Shown here: piece by piece, positions 11,791 through 23,285 of the stretch
Numbering within the stretch: the first letter of the stretch is position 1
Layout of the letters: each line of letters opens with the position of its first letter
Assembly: GCA_030386875.1 (NCBI GenBank)
Contig: CM059573.1
Location: 26,391,891-26,455,890 of the forward strand
Direction of reading: 5' to 3'
Length of the DNA stretch: 64,000 nucleotides
Origin: Morinoia aosen
Lineage: Eukaryota > Arthropoda > Malacostraca > Amphipoda > Talitridae
The notes under the pieces: generated by a model
The model's input: the letters and a program-made list of their open reading frames with translations, nothing else
Told to the model about the DNA's origin: nothing
The model's database searches: none
Translations under genes and position numbers: made by a program

Positions 11791-11897
11791 CCAAAGCTCA
11801 AATCAACTTATTACTTACTTTTCTAGTGCTAGTTCGATGACAAAGACCCGGAATTTAGTTTCGAGCAATTTGTGACATAAGAACCAAACATTTAAAG
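11791..11897 (+). repeat. Dispersed repeat family R3, copy 2
   Basis: Partner of 8859-8965 in the same orientation, starting CCAAAGCTCAAAT. The pair flanks MITE copy 2 and minisatellite 1. Confidence 0.7.
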
Positions 11898-12420
11898 ACT
11901 CTGTTCAATAATGGATTATCTAGAATCAGGAGTTAAAGAACGCAGTTTGAATGACGCGTGGGCCCTATCTATGATTCGAATTATTTTAGAAAAAAATTAT
12001 TTTTCGTTGTAAATCCTTATCAACTAATGAACGAGCAAAGAAAGAGGGGAAATACTCGTTATTTTCAAAACGACTACGTCGAGAACATACCTTGATTTCC
12101 GTTTTTGGATACAAGGGAGAAAGCAGATATGCCTCGCTTGGAGTTGGGGTAACACTTTATTGCAATTTATTCCCGATTGCATTTCTTGTTCGAAATTTCA
12201 CTTGACGGAGATATGTAAATGATACATAGTTAGGCCAGAATGTTACTTTGTCCGAACGATGAAAAGTTGAACGATTTTCAGCTGAGAAATACTACTACGA
12301 ATAGTTTCAAATTTTTAATGAATAGTTATAACGATCTGAAAATAATGATTGACTATTCTGAAATTGAAACTGGTTTGCTTATAAATATCTCGAGCAAAAT
12401 AATGATGAAATATTTTTATC
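11898..12420. other. Intronic sequence; nothing recognised
   Basis: AT-rich sequence with one short open frame (12240-12443, +) of low-complexity composition that runs into the MITE at its end. No gene supported. Confidence 0.5.
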
Positions 12421-12605
12421 ATAACACGTTAATTCCTCGGTGACCCACCGGTGATCACAAACTAAATGTTTACATGTGCCCGATGAGGATCAAATGAAAG
12501 AAACTCCAAATAATTTCTCGTCCCTTTTAACGTAAACGAATGAAATTTATTTAAATTTCCTTAAACATTGAACTTCAGGTTGACTCGCCGCAATTAGCGC
12601 GTTAA
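12421..12605 (-). mobile_element. TTAA-bounded MITE, copy 3 (inverted)
   Basis: On the minus strand it begins TTAACGCGCTAATTGCGGCG, followed by a TGAAGTTCAATGTTTAA-like word shared with copy 1. It ends at ATAACACGTTAATTCC on the + strand next to GACCCACCGGTGATCAC. 185 bases, so the middle is shorter than in copies 1 and 2. Confidence 0.75.
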
Positions 12606-13823
12606 GGAGGAACTTTAAGGTTGTGTTGCATTATCATTAGAAAATACCATCATTATCTCCTGATAGTAATGTTGCGAGAACGAAATCGTTTTTTAATAAA
12701 ACGTAATTATTTTCTTCGTTAGTCTGCGATTAAACGGATTCTCAATACATTCATTAGTCGTTATTGCTGCATTTTTACCCGACCTACAGCACGAGATCAT
12801 CAGCCACTCTGTGTTAATAGCTCATCACTACCGACAGGGGGCGTATAAAAATCGGAGCAACGCAGTACCACGTACTTTTTGCGGTCCATAAAGCGTCTAG
12901 CTACTCTCAGCTCATACATAACAGTGGAGGGTGCCCCCTGCATACATGTTGCAGTTCCGCTTGTAAAAACTTCCCCAGAAAATAGGTTAGGTTTGCTTAC
13001 AGAAACGTCAAGACTTATTGCCGCTGTCAAAATGAAAGGAACTGGATCATGGTATTTGCAGAAACATAAAAGGACCGAAAATGGGTCCAATGCAAGGGGT
13101 TTACGGCTAGGACATCGAGTCTATAATGAACAATATGATTTTATGAGAAACCATTTACCAAGGGCGAGGTAAATTTGCTACAGAACGCTTAAAAAATGTG
13201 ATTGACTTCTCATTAAAGTTCTGAGTGGACGAATAAAGATGAAGGTGTAAATTCAGTGAATGCGGAAACATGGACAATTTGTAGAGTACTCTGGTGTTGT
13301 GTAGCGAGCTGCGGGGCTCAGAAGAGTGATGTTACCCGCATGTCAGCGAGGTAAAAAACGCAATCTGAGCTCGTACGTTTTTAAATGATGGACATTTGGG
13401 TAGCCAAGCAGTGAAGTCTGAAACTCCATCGTTCCAAGTACGAGCGTCTGCTCTAATAAAAAGTGAAGTAGATCATAATTAATACAACGAGGCTATTTTA
13501 TCGAGGCATTTATTTTCTATTCGATGGAAGTTTGAACTTATGAGACGCAGACGCAGGAAAAAATAAATTTTGTTAGTGGACAATAAATAAAATTGTACCG
13601 CAAACTTTTCAGCGTTTTTGCGCGGTCACGGCTCTATTTCCAGAAAACAGCAGTGATTAGAAATTCGGAAAAATAAGAACGTAAGTTAAGTCGACGCCAT
13701 GCAAAATTCATGCGAGTAATACACGCAAAGAGTGAAGGGAAAATGAACTATTTCAATTAAGGTATTTTTAAAATAATGATAGATGTAGGGATTAGCTAAA
13801 ACGAAACAACGAAGCATTAGGTT
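12606..13823. other. Intronic sequence; nothing firmly recognised
   Basis: Overlapping open frames of about 96 codons run on both strands around 12800-13170. One is necessarily a shadow and neither has splice support. A GCGTATAAAAATC word at about 12841-12853 resembles a TATA box, but nothing else makes it a promoter. Confidence 0.4.
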
Positions 13824-14183
13824 AGATTATTAGTTAGTTTAAGCCTCCCTATCAGCCACAAACGCGATTCAAAGAAAGGGAGGAGGAAGGCACCATTTAG
13901 TATGGAGTTAAGGGAACGCGGAATCTATGCAGAAAGGGCGTAGAAACATTAAGATGAGAAAGAAGATTATGAAACTAGATCAAAGTTGAAGAAGAAAGTA
14001 GTAGGTGCTGAGAAACAGGATAGCAGTGAATCGAAAAAAGATGGTCCTTAACATAACAAATATATCTTGTTGCAACAAAAAGAAGGCCTACCTAACTCTC
14101 AGCTCGGGCACTCGCATTTTTCCCCTGGGAGCGCTAGTTCCCATAGATACAATAGATGTATCCCCCTGAGGGGAGACAATAAA
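13824..14183 (+). repeat. Dispersed repeat family R2, copy 1
   Basis: Aligns in reverse orientation with 45786-46097. Shared landmarks are TTTAAGCCTCCC / TTTAGCCTCCC, GGAGGAAGGCACCATTTAGTATGG-like, GGTGCTGA-AAACAGGA, GTGAA-CGAAAAAAG-TGGTCCTTAA and CCTGGGAGCGCTA-TTCCCATAGA. Copy 1 has about 50 extra bases in its first half. A retro-derived origin is possible but no coding frame survives. Confidence 0.8.
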
Positions 14184-17100
14184 GGAAGGAATTTTCAGTT
14201 CAGTTTATTGGGAAGAAATGTCAGTTACTTATTAAATTTATAAAATATGATCAGCGAAACTCCTCACACGCCTCACAAAAAAAGCAAATAAATAGTTCTC
14301 AGCAGGATTTAAGTTAAATTTTCGCAGCAAAACTAAACGTTCAAAGAGACTCGATATAGATCAATATTAGTTGGCAGAGCTGCGTGATGGTATGCGTTCA
14401 GTCTGTGTGGTTTTGCGCGAAATTTCCTTTGCTGCAGCACAGGGGACCGTGTCAGAGTAATTTATGCTCATGAATGAGAGCAAACACGATGCCATCATTT
14501 TAAAAAGGCGTTTAGCTACTCTACTCTGAACGATTAAATTACATAATATTCAGCGAATCCAGTGTGGGCTAAATCAATGAGCGGGAACAGTGCGCGGAAC
14601 AATCACGTCCTATATAATGGCTGGACCCCATCACTTCGGTTATTATTCGTCGTATTAATGCTTTGCTGAGTAACAAGTGCCCCAATTTCACTGCTTGAGT
14701 TTAATGATCTGAAAGCGAACGAGCTTCTCATTAACTGAACAATCTCCAGTAATTGCAGGCCGCAAAAACAGCGGCACGTAATCTCGTAAGTGAACTAATA
14801 TAACCATAGGTGAGATTTAAAAAAGGTTAATATTGATGTTAAAGCAGAATAATGGCAGAGAACATCTCATTCCTAATGATAAGCTCTTTACAAATTGTAG
14901 CTTGAGGAGAATAAGAGGACACATAAGGTCACAATACGAATCAAATTGTAACCTGAGTTGAGAAGGTAGGTCAAATATAGTAGTGTCTACTGGTTAAATA
15001 CTTCATTATAGTAATATTTCAAGTTAACAAGCAAGTTTGGTGTCTTGAGCAGCTTTTGAATGCGTTCTACGCCATGAATTATTCCAAGGAGATATAATAG
15101 AAGCCAAGTCTACGGAGAATATTTCTTTCCAAAACGAAGCCAGAGGGTTAGAGTCACTACTGAGTCGTGTGTCACAAGCAGCTAACCTGGGTTCCAAGAT
15201 CCTGGTTTTCGAACAATTGACACCGTTGTAGCGGTACAGCCAACTGCGCGCGTTCTCCTGTTGATTAGGCTATTGTACACGCTTGTCTTGGTGACCCAAT
15301 CCTGAAGTTTGAGCGTGTGCTATAAAATTTGGGCACCAAGTTACTAGTAAAGCTGCAGGATTGCCTGAGAGCTGTGGTAGCCGGTAGGTGTATCAGGTCT
15401 CGGCCGCGTCGCTTCAAATGTCGAGCACTATTCTGCATTTGTGGCAAGAGATCATCACTAAAAAACTGAGGGTTAAAGGTAGTAGTGTGTGAGCGACGAT
15501 ATTGTCGCTAACGCGTGTTATCGGCCAAGACTAGAGCAAAATGATGGCATAGAGCAGCTTTTTTAAAAAAATGTCTTCAAGAAGTGCACCTTCCTATCAA
15601 AAGGCTTCCCAGTTCTCTCGTATCTGACGAATAAGCGTCATTAAAATGGAGGCGCTGTATGTACAGTATACGCTTTGCTTGCTACTTGGATCGCAGTGAT
15701 CAGCGTGGAGGAATTAAGCGCAAAGGCTGTAGACAGTTCTGTTGGGCTCAGGACGAGGCTGCCAGCCTGGCAACGATGCAGTTATATTATATTGCAAGAA
15801 GCAACGGTAGCCTTTAACTGGAATATTTTAATACTTTTTAAACTAACTCCTGGTTTGCGCACTCTTGATTGAAGTAACTCATTGAGCTTCCTTTGGCAGC
15901 AGTTGCATTACATGCGGGCTGTGTGGCGAACCAGAAGCTCCTGGCCCCCACTATATGAACCACCTTGCTTTTTCAAAAAATTGCTCGTCGTTTTCCGATC
16001 GCGAAAGAAGTATAAATTCTTCGGCAAGCCAAGAAAGAGGAAATCAATCAAATTTGTGTACATAACTGCGCACCAGTTCTCTCATCTTGCTTATTTGTAT
16101 CACAAAAGCAGGCATCGCAGCACCATGTACGCTTTGGTCGCTCCTCTTAAACATCACCTACTACTTATAGCACCTCAATCTTTTATTTTTTCATGGGGAA
16201 GAATTCCCATCTTCATTAGGGTGCTTTTCCGAAGAAGTTCATAACTGTCTTTATTCTACACTTGAATTAATGCACGCATTGTATGATTTCTTTTGAAATT
16301 ACAGTTGTGTTAAATGAATGTAAATTTTACGTGTACATGTAGAGCGTCAATAATTCTACCCCCGCGAATGAGGAAGGTTTTGACTTACGTGCTGCTGCTG
16401 TTGCCTTGACGCTCATCAGGCATGTCTCAATTTGTCATCACAGCTTCCATGTCGAATTTGCATCCAGCATCACTCTATCTTAAAGGTCATGCCTCATACA
16501 TAGAGCACTCGAGCAGGCCAGAGCGGCAAAAGAGAAATCTAACAATAACTCATTGCAGGGAAAGGCCAAAATATCCTTGATCGTCAACCGTTGCGTCTGT
16601 GGTGGTTAAGTGCGCTGGCTCCGCAGCTGCTCCGCATGTCAAGCGTCACGAGGCTTATATAAACTTGGTACTTGTTTAATTCTCTGCCATGCCTTGCCTC
16701 CCTGTCTCCGAGCTAAAACACGGTATAGAATCCAGTTTCGAGATCCATTCATTCATTTTTACATATAGAAGGAAATACCGAATCTTATGATGCAGATTGC
16801 AGAACCGATGTGCGACAGCTGCGTTGATTGGGCTTAAAACTTCTGGCAGCTGCGAAGGTTTTTAAGCAGAAGTCGTTCGTACCATAACACGGTGCAAACT
16901 TGATATTGAAAAAATTGGGCTGAAACATACATGCAGAGGAGTCTTGGGTGCGTGCAGACGCTATTATGATCTGCAATATTGGTCACTTTCGTGAAAGAAA
17001 AATGGAGAGTAGGAAACGTATATGAAACGAATTGTTTCTTACGCAGGCTAAGCACTTGAGATAACCCGAAGAACTTTAAAATGACGTAAAATACGTAGCA

Positions 17101-18272
17101 ATAGTTTTGAGAAACGTCACGTAGAGAAGAGTGCTCTGACGAGATCAGCCTAAGCTTCCTGAGTCAGCTGAGGACAGCTGAGGGAGCCTCGGTACAGCGC
17201 GAAAGCATCAAGGAAAAAACAAAACGAGTTAAGTGTAGCTTTGCTTACTAAATCATCTTAAAGATTTGACATTTAAATTTTTATAATTAATTGATAAAAA
17301 CAGGGTCAAGTTCAAATTGACATAGTTAAGTTGTAAATTTGCAAATATGACAAATGAGGGCCACTAACAGCTCAAACAATTATTAACTGTCCAAACTGGC
17401 CATTATGATCATATAATCCGAAATAGACGTAACTTCATACTTTTTTATAGTTCAAAAGCTAAGTCACAACACATTTTTTTTCCTTCTCATTAAAACTAAG
17501 ACTTGAATTCGATTCTTGCTGAGATCAGTGGAAAAAGTTCTTACGGAGCTTTCAAAACGAATCTTGAATACATATTTCTATCGGAATATTAGTCACATAA
17601 AGTAATTAAGTCGAATTTTCCCTACTGTTTGATTCATCTTGAAAAGGTGATTTACCATGATTAGTGATAGGGATCTTGAGTCTTTAATATACTGTTCTCA
17701 TCTAGCCTACATCAGCTATTGTTGTGAAATTAAGCATCGAATCTTGAGCGAACCTATTTATGGATCAGTCTACAGTGCGCCAAGTTAAGTAAGTTGTACA
17801 CCAATTGTACACCTTAAAATAGCGTTGATGTATAGGATGCCATAGAAGTCGTTGCACTTATTCGGGCCCGCAAGCAGCTGTACTCAAATGTGTCCATTGC
17901 GAAAGCCTAGCTTGAGAAACACTACTGATGTATTGCTTGTGGTAAGTAAATTGTTTAAATTGTTCAAGTGTAACACAAAGAAGGTATTTTAATATCACTC
18001 ATAAGCGATTAATATAATCATAACGATTCGCTTACTAGAAACACTGATATTCCAGTGATTTCTCCAATGTCCTGGAATATCCAAAACGCTCTACTTTGAG
18101 AGCGTTTGATGAGAGACACTTTCTACACAAGCGCACAATCAACAGCAATCACCGAGTATCCTCGTAACTCCGTAGAAAATTTTTTTTAGATGCAGAAAAT
18201 TACACTCCTGAAGTTACAAACAATATTTTTTAGGAGCTAGCAACAGATAGGGGAAATAAGTAGGCGCCTATG
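14184..18272. other. Intronic sequence; nothing supported
   Basis: This 4.1-kb stretch contains several short open frames. The longest is a 120-codon frame at 15882-16244 (+). It lacks a recognisable motif and a good acceptor-donor frame, so I do not call it a gene. No repeat or RNA gene is recognised. Confidence 0.45.
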
Positions 18273-18303
18273 CAGCTCACCATCCTCCTGTGCTGGTGAG
18301 CTG
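18273..18303. repeat. Perfect 10-base inverted repeat
   Basis: CAGCTCACCA (18273-18282) and TGGTGAGCTG (18294-18303) pair perfectly around an 11-base loop. A GC-rich patch follows at 18310-18390. Confidence 0.7.
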
Positions 18304-19085
18304 TGCTCGTAGTTAAGAAGTGGAGGAGCCACGCGCCGTCCGCTGCGAGCCAAGGACGCGAGCTCCGAGGGAGATAACCTCTCGGGCCCACTCTAAGCTG
18401 GAAAGCAGAGTGAAAAATAATCTCAGAACAATACAGATAATCAATAATCAAATAACAAATAATCTCAGAATTGGTAGTATATTGGTCAAATTCAGTGTGA
18501 TCCTTTTCACGCAGTGGTTGACCTTCAGCAAAAAGAACAGACCTCGAAATTAGAGGGCGAGGAAGGTTCTATAATTAACGTAGCAGCATCTTGTAGCTCG
18601 CAATAACCCTGATGCTGAAAGGTTAAACGCTGTTAACTATTGCGACAAAGTTCATTAGATGGATATTATTAAGGTCAAAATTGACAGGACTATACGTGGC
18701 AATAATTACAAGTGTCGTTTGGTGCTAACTTGGCGTTATAAAAGAAATGGAGACCACATATCAGCAGTGAAGTATGACGTAGGCAGTAACATTCGGAGTG
18801 GCCTTTATACAGGCAACGCAGGCTACAGGCGAGGCTGGAAATCTTCGCGCCATCAGAAATAAAAAAAATTATTGACGATTTAGCTGGGAAGACAAGCGGC
18901 TTTTCAACAAGACAATTATCCAAACCGTGGCCAAGGCAAGCAACCTGGATGCAGCTCGGCTAGAACTTTTTATCGTTTTCGGTGAACTAGCTATTCTTAA
19001 AAAATGACTATAGTGGAAATTGCTTCGGAGGAACTAGATGCTAGATACTCAAATTGACTACTGGCAGGAAAATGTTCCAGATCTA
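18304..19085. other. Intronic sequence; nothing recognised
   Basis: Short open frames occur only in overlapping pairs on both strands. No splice-flanked exon or repeat seen. Confidence 0.45.
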
Positions 19086-20033
19086 TAGGGTACGTCTTTT
19101 ACGATCAACAGAACCCGAAATGAAAATAATATAATTAAAAAACTATGTGTTAGCTGAATTTTCACTTTGTTTTGAACATGTTTTTTGTTGAAAGGTTTTT
19201 AACAAATGCAATTTGTTTTGATGGAATATCAACAAAAATATTTCCCCATAATAACTCTACCGAGGTTGGTCAGAGACATAGTTACGCATGAAAGCCAAAC
19301 AATAGAATGTTCATGCCACAATTAAACTTTAGCTCAAGTTATAGAAAAATTAGCAATATCATCTGTTTACGACGAGTATTTGTGGTCATGAAGTACATAA
19401 GCGTTGGAAGTATTAAAGGAATCAAAGATTCGTACTCCTCGTCTCGGTCTTGAACGAACTTTGCTAAGATTCAGCACAATTCTTTCTACAATGGATTGTT
19501 GGACGTTGCTCCAAATTGAAGATTTTCTGGGCGACTGCCTCCTTGGGAAACGTATTTGAAACGAATCTTTTATTTTTTTAATAAAGTTCTAACGAACTTC
19601 GTGACCACAAATACTCGTTTCTTTGTTAATTGCATCCTGTCTTTTGGAAGTAAAAATAGTTTTATGAGATTATTAAGATCGTGCACGACATTTACAAAAT
19701 TAGCACGTTCTTTTTATCAGATATTGGTATCAGAGATACATGTCAAGGTTCAGTGAGCAGATGACATTGCTAATTTTTCTAAAACTTGAACTGAAGTAAA
19801 ATTGTTGCGTACACATTTTATCGTTTGACTTTCTTGCGCAAACTTGTTTCTGACAGCCTTGAGTAGAGCAATTACAGCGAAATGTTTTTGAAAACATTTT
19901 ATCAAAACGTATACAGCAATAATTGGAAAGGTTTCGACGAAGAATGTGGTCGAAACAATATAAAAATACAGGGACCAGTTTTTGAATTATATTATTTTCA
20001 TTTCGGGTTCTGTTTTCCGTGGGACACCGTGTA
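19086..20033. mobile_element. 0.95-kb element with long nested inverted repeats
   Basis: Outer arms of roughly 300 bases are inverted copies. CAGAACCCGAAATGAAAATA near 19108 is matched by its complement near 19990-20010. AGAAAAATTAGCAAT near 19343 is matched near 19765-19780, with diverged similarity between these points. A second inner pair, GAGTATTTGTGGTCATGAAG near 19375 and its complement near 19594-19613, lies inside. The ends read TA-GGGTACGTC and, inverted, TA-CACGGTGTCCC, so a TA target and a Tc1/mariner-like affiliation are plausible. It has no intact coding frame. Confidence 0.75.
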
Positions 20034-20437
20034 CATTAAAAATATATCATTATAAATTAGTAAAGATTTCCAACTGATACTCTCAAAGAAATTGATATAA
20101 AATAAGAGAATTTAGAAGTTCTATCTATCACGACTAACCATTTGTATTGAAAAGTATTTTCATGATTAGATGCGGCTATTTGCTCACACTATACACCATT
20201 TGCGAAAACTTATGTCTAAAATTTACATTTTATTTCTGGACTTGATTCAAGTTTATCGAAAGCTGAGCATTTAAAAGTTTTATCAATTTTTTCAGGGCCC
20301 ATCATATTATTATTAAATGCTGCAAGTTTCACATTTATGGAGCATTGCTGTTATAGTGTATTTATTTGTTCCTGTGTCCCTGCATGAGAGTGCAGTTTAT
20401 CCTAGAGTTATGTGGCATTATCTTGCGTGAACCTCAT
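20034..20437. other. Intronic sequence; nothing recognised
   Basis: AT-rich sequence, no gene or repeat supported. Confidence 0.5.
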
Positions 20438-20530
20438 CTTGTACAGGTTAAACTTAGTGCCAGTTATTCACGATTTTTCTCCAAGTCACGTATGAAGTGA
20501 ATAACTGGGACTGATTTTTATCCGTACAAG
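20438..20530. repeat. Short hairpin element with 34-base imperfect arms
   Basis: Arms 20438-20471 and 20497-20530 start CTTGTAC and end CCAGTTATTCAC after inversion, with a handful of mismatches between them, around a 25-base centre. It could be a miniature transposon or a stem-loop. Confidence 0.7.
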
Positions 20531-21059
20531 AGAAGGCTCGAATAAGTTGACGTTGTGTAACTCGAGGGTCGGTGTGCGCATCAAAGCGATGACGCAGTTA
20601 ACAAACCCTGACCTTGACTTAACATGACCCAGATCTTTAGGGTACAACCCTTACCGAAATGCAGGTCACAATCGCACCACAGGTGAAATTCGGGTTGAAG
20701 ACATGACCGCAAAATATGGGTTACAGCCCTGACCCGAAAAATCGGGTTGCCCCAGCGGATGCAGTTTGGGTACTATGACATTTGAGTGGAAATTATGCCG
20801 TGACCTTTGAGGAAGTGAGCCGAGGATATCTTCTTTTTCTGTCCCTAGCAGACTCCTAACTACTTCCACGAAAGTCCTTTGCATTTTAGAAGGAAAGAGG
20901 ACTTCACCAATACATGTGAGCAATAATGAGAGGTGTTTTAATTTTGAGAGAGAAAATAGACTCGATAAATTTATACACCATTGATGTAAAGTGAAATAAA
21001 AGGACAAATTTGAAAGAATTATTTGGAGTGTCAAGAATTATTGCTTATGAAGAAACGTT
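20531..21059. other. Intronic sequence; nothing firmly recognised
   Basis: Words built on GGGTTACA-CCCT and CCGAAAAATCGGGTT recur around 20600-20760, but I could not define a repeat unit. A 122-codon minus-strand frame at 20666-21034 has no motif or splice support. Confidence 0.4.
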
Positions 21060-21300
21060 AGTACAGTATATACAGATTATTTCGAAAAAATGTTTACACA
21101 CTCTGAACTGTCATTGATAATTCACTTTTTAGCTCACGAGGTAGGATTTTTGAAGAAATAAAGTCATAGTTTAATTTTACAGATACGTGCAGTGTTTGGT
21201 CCTACTAAACGTTCGAAAGCTTAGCTTAAATGCTCGAATTGGTGGCCTTCTGCGTCGATACGTTTCTGGCTTTATATAAGGCGCAACTGATTCCGTAGCT
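21060..21300 (-). pseudogene. C-terminal relic of a Tc1/mariner-type transposase
   Basis: On the minus strand 21295-21221 reads RNQLRLI, a stop, then SQKRIDAEGHQFEHLS and a stop. This resembles the terminal R-x-C/I-x-A-x-G-G/H-x-F-E-H-L signature of transposases in the Tc1/mariner (IS630-related) group. One in-frame stop interrupts it, and the frame is lost further upstream. Downstream, near 21070-21101, the sequence TACAGATTATTTCGAAAAAA followed by TGTTTACACACT may be the element end. I found no matching opposite end. Dead copy. Confidence 0.6.
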
Positions 21301-22837
21301 TACAACAAATTGTACAATTCGATTTATGGGTGCTTCAAACAAATGGACGTACATTTTACACTAGTTTAGTAAAATTACTTTTATGTACATTATTGATTTC
21401 CAGACGAATGTAATGAAATGTCTCCTGAATGTGTTGCAAAATCGTACCCGAGCTTCACAAAATGATGATTATTCTGGGAAGATTCGGAAGAGCGGAAAGG
21501 GAGTGTTGAGTGGTACTGGAGGTTTGAGAATGTAGCTTTAGTTCAGACAATAGAGACGTGAAAACGGAGAAAATGGTGTTCACAGAAATTCTTTTGGACA
21601 CCTTGGTGTGATGTGCGGAATCTGTTGACTCGTACTTAGATGTGCATCAATGCAGAACATCACCAATTTGACTATTCAATCTAACCTTTAGAACATTTAG
21701 TTTGACCAAGAAATACATTTATTTACTAAATTGAGTTTTCAATTAACTTGCCCCAAAGACTGAACCTTGTAGGCTGGGAAATAAAATCTATATAACGATT
21801 CTAAGTGTGTATTTATTTTTTGAATTATTGTGCATCATAGAATTAGATTGGTTCAAGTACAGCAAAAGTGATTTTTTAACATGTCCAGCCTATATTTGAA
21901 CAACAGAATTGTCTATTCGAATTCAAATTTGTTTTTCAGACTTGAGATGAGCATTACGCTGCTGTGCTAAAAGGAGAGGTTGTGTCGCGCATCTAACTGA
22001 GAAAATTAAAATAGCACTTCTGTGATTGCACAACTGTCAGCTGAGATGAAACAATTTCTACCGATAGAGTGAGAATCTCTGTAAGGTTTAATGTCAATGC
22101 TATTAGTGTACAGGTGAGGGGCGTGTTGGTGCTGCTGGACCCTAAAACACAAAAACATTTGTCGTGATGCTAGTAGCAGTCTCTAGCGTTCCTCCCTAAT
22201 TGGAATACGTGAAGTTACTTCTTAGAATACAGTACTACCATGTAAGCTTTCTAGTTCATGCTAGAGACTTCAGCTTAATGCATATAATAGCCCTGTAAGG
22301 AGTTAATACACTTTCTCTGTTATAATACTCCAATCCATTTTTACTTTCACCGTTCTGTCGTATTGGAACAAAAAACAATTGGTGTTGGAGCGGCAATATA
22401 AAAAATATTTTAAAAAATAATCTGGAAATTTTTCACAAGGGCTGAGTTCTTAATTGTTACCCTTGACTTCACAAAACTTCGCTGTTGAATTACGCGAAGC
22501 AAAAAAAGAAATTATTCTCGTACATTCTTACATTGATTTAAGATATCATTCAGTTTGAACGGCCAGCCACAGCCTTAGCACTAAAGAAAGCAAGAAATAC
22601 CCAAACAGGAAAATCTCAAGGATCATTTTGATTGAGAGATGAAAGTAATGTTACTAGAGAGAAATGAAACGAAAGCACCATCGTTGAATGTCCAAAACAT
22701 TTCGCTGAATTTTTTTCACTGATATGATTAAGTGAGCAAAATATTAGCATGACCATTTAAATTTTCGTTCCTCACACAACACGTGCTTTAAATTGAAGGA
22801 AAAAAAGAAACGAGGTGAAGCTAGTTTTTCCATTCAT
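21301..22837. other. Intronic sequence; nothing recognised
   Basis: It may include further decayed parts of the transposon above, but I cannot align any. No gene supported. Confidence 0.45.
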
Positions 22838-23210
22838 TTATGGGTGCAGATGTGGGTCGTTTCCGGCCGCTGGCCTCGCTGCGCAGGACACTGGACACGG
22901 CGGGTCTCGACAGACCCTGTCTCACGGCGGGACATCCGGAAAAAACAACGCTGGACAGGAAGCAAACTCTCGGAAAGTTGACGTGTGTCCCTAGGTTCGA
23001 GTTAAACGCAGAGAAACTTGTTATAATTGTACATCATATTCCTGCAAGTGTTCTAAAACGGCAAAAGTCTGCCCCAAAACTAGCGCGAAAAGTTTGCTAA
23101 ATTTATAACACTCATTTTTTATGATATCCCGACTAAAAAGCCTGATCTTGAGGAAGTGGGCAACACCAACGGAAGGGATGTGACGCCGTGTACGTCATTG
23201 TGACTTCCAG
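22838..23210. other. GC-rich stretch before the 75-base exon
   Basis: Bases 22845-22985 are GC- and CpG-rich and follow an acceptor-like GGGTGCAG. The + frame 22840-23100 would be entered in phase 1 from that acceptor, compatible with the host gene. I find no strong donor in the needed phase, so it remains a possible exon only. Confidence 0.3.
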
Positions 23211-23285
23211 TTAGCGCGCTGTCCAGAGACCCAAAGGACAATCTCATCGAGGGCTCCTCCCGCAGCGGCAAGACTGCGCGGGTTC
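23211..23285 (+). CDS. 75-base internal exon of the membrane-protein gene
   Basis: Acceptor TGACTTCCAG|TT and donor GGGTTC|GTAAGA bound 75 bases entered and left in phase 1, exactly matching the phase 1 donor at 4918 and the phase 1 exon at 28418. Joined to the previous exon the residues read VSALSRDPKDNLIEGSSR, then SGKTARV, with an arginine completed at the next junction. These would be about residues 281-306, just before the juxtamembrane part. The length is a multiple of three and both ends share a phase, so skipping it would leave the frame intact. I infer it may be a cassette exon. No motif recognised. Confidence 0.6.

Noticed and set aside
12841..12853. TATA-box promoter
   Set aside because: A single TATAAAAA match in AT-rich DNA without initiator, downstream gene or other support.
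15882..16244. 120-codon + frame
   Set aside because: No motif, no splice support and no coding-like base composition.
22838..23000. Additional host-gene exon after GGGTGCAG
   Set aside because: Entry phase fits, but no donor of reasonable strength exists in the needed exit phase.
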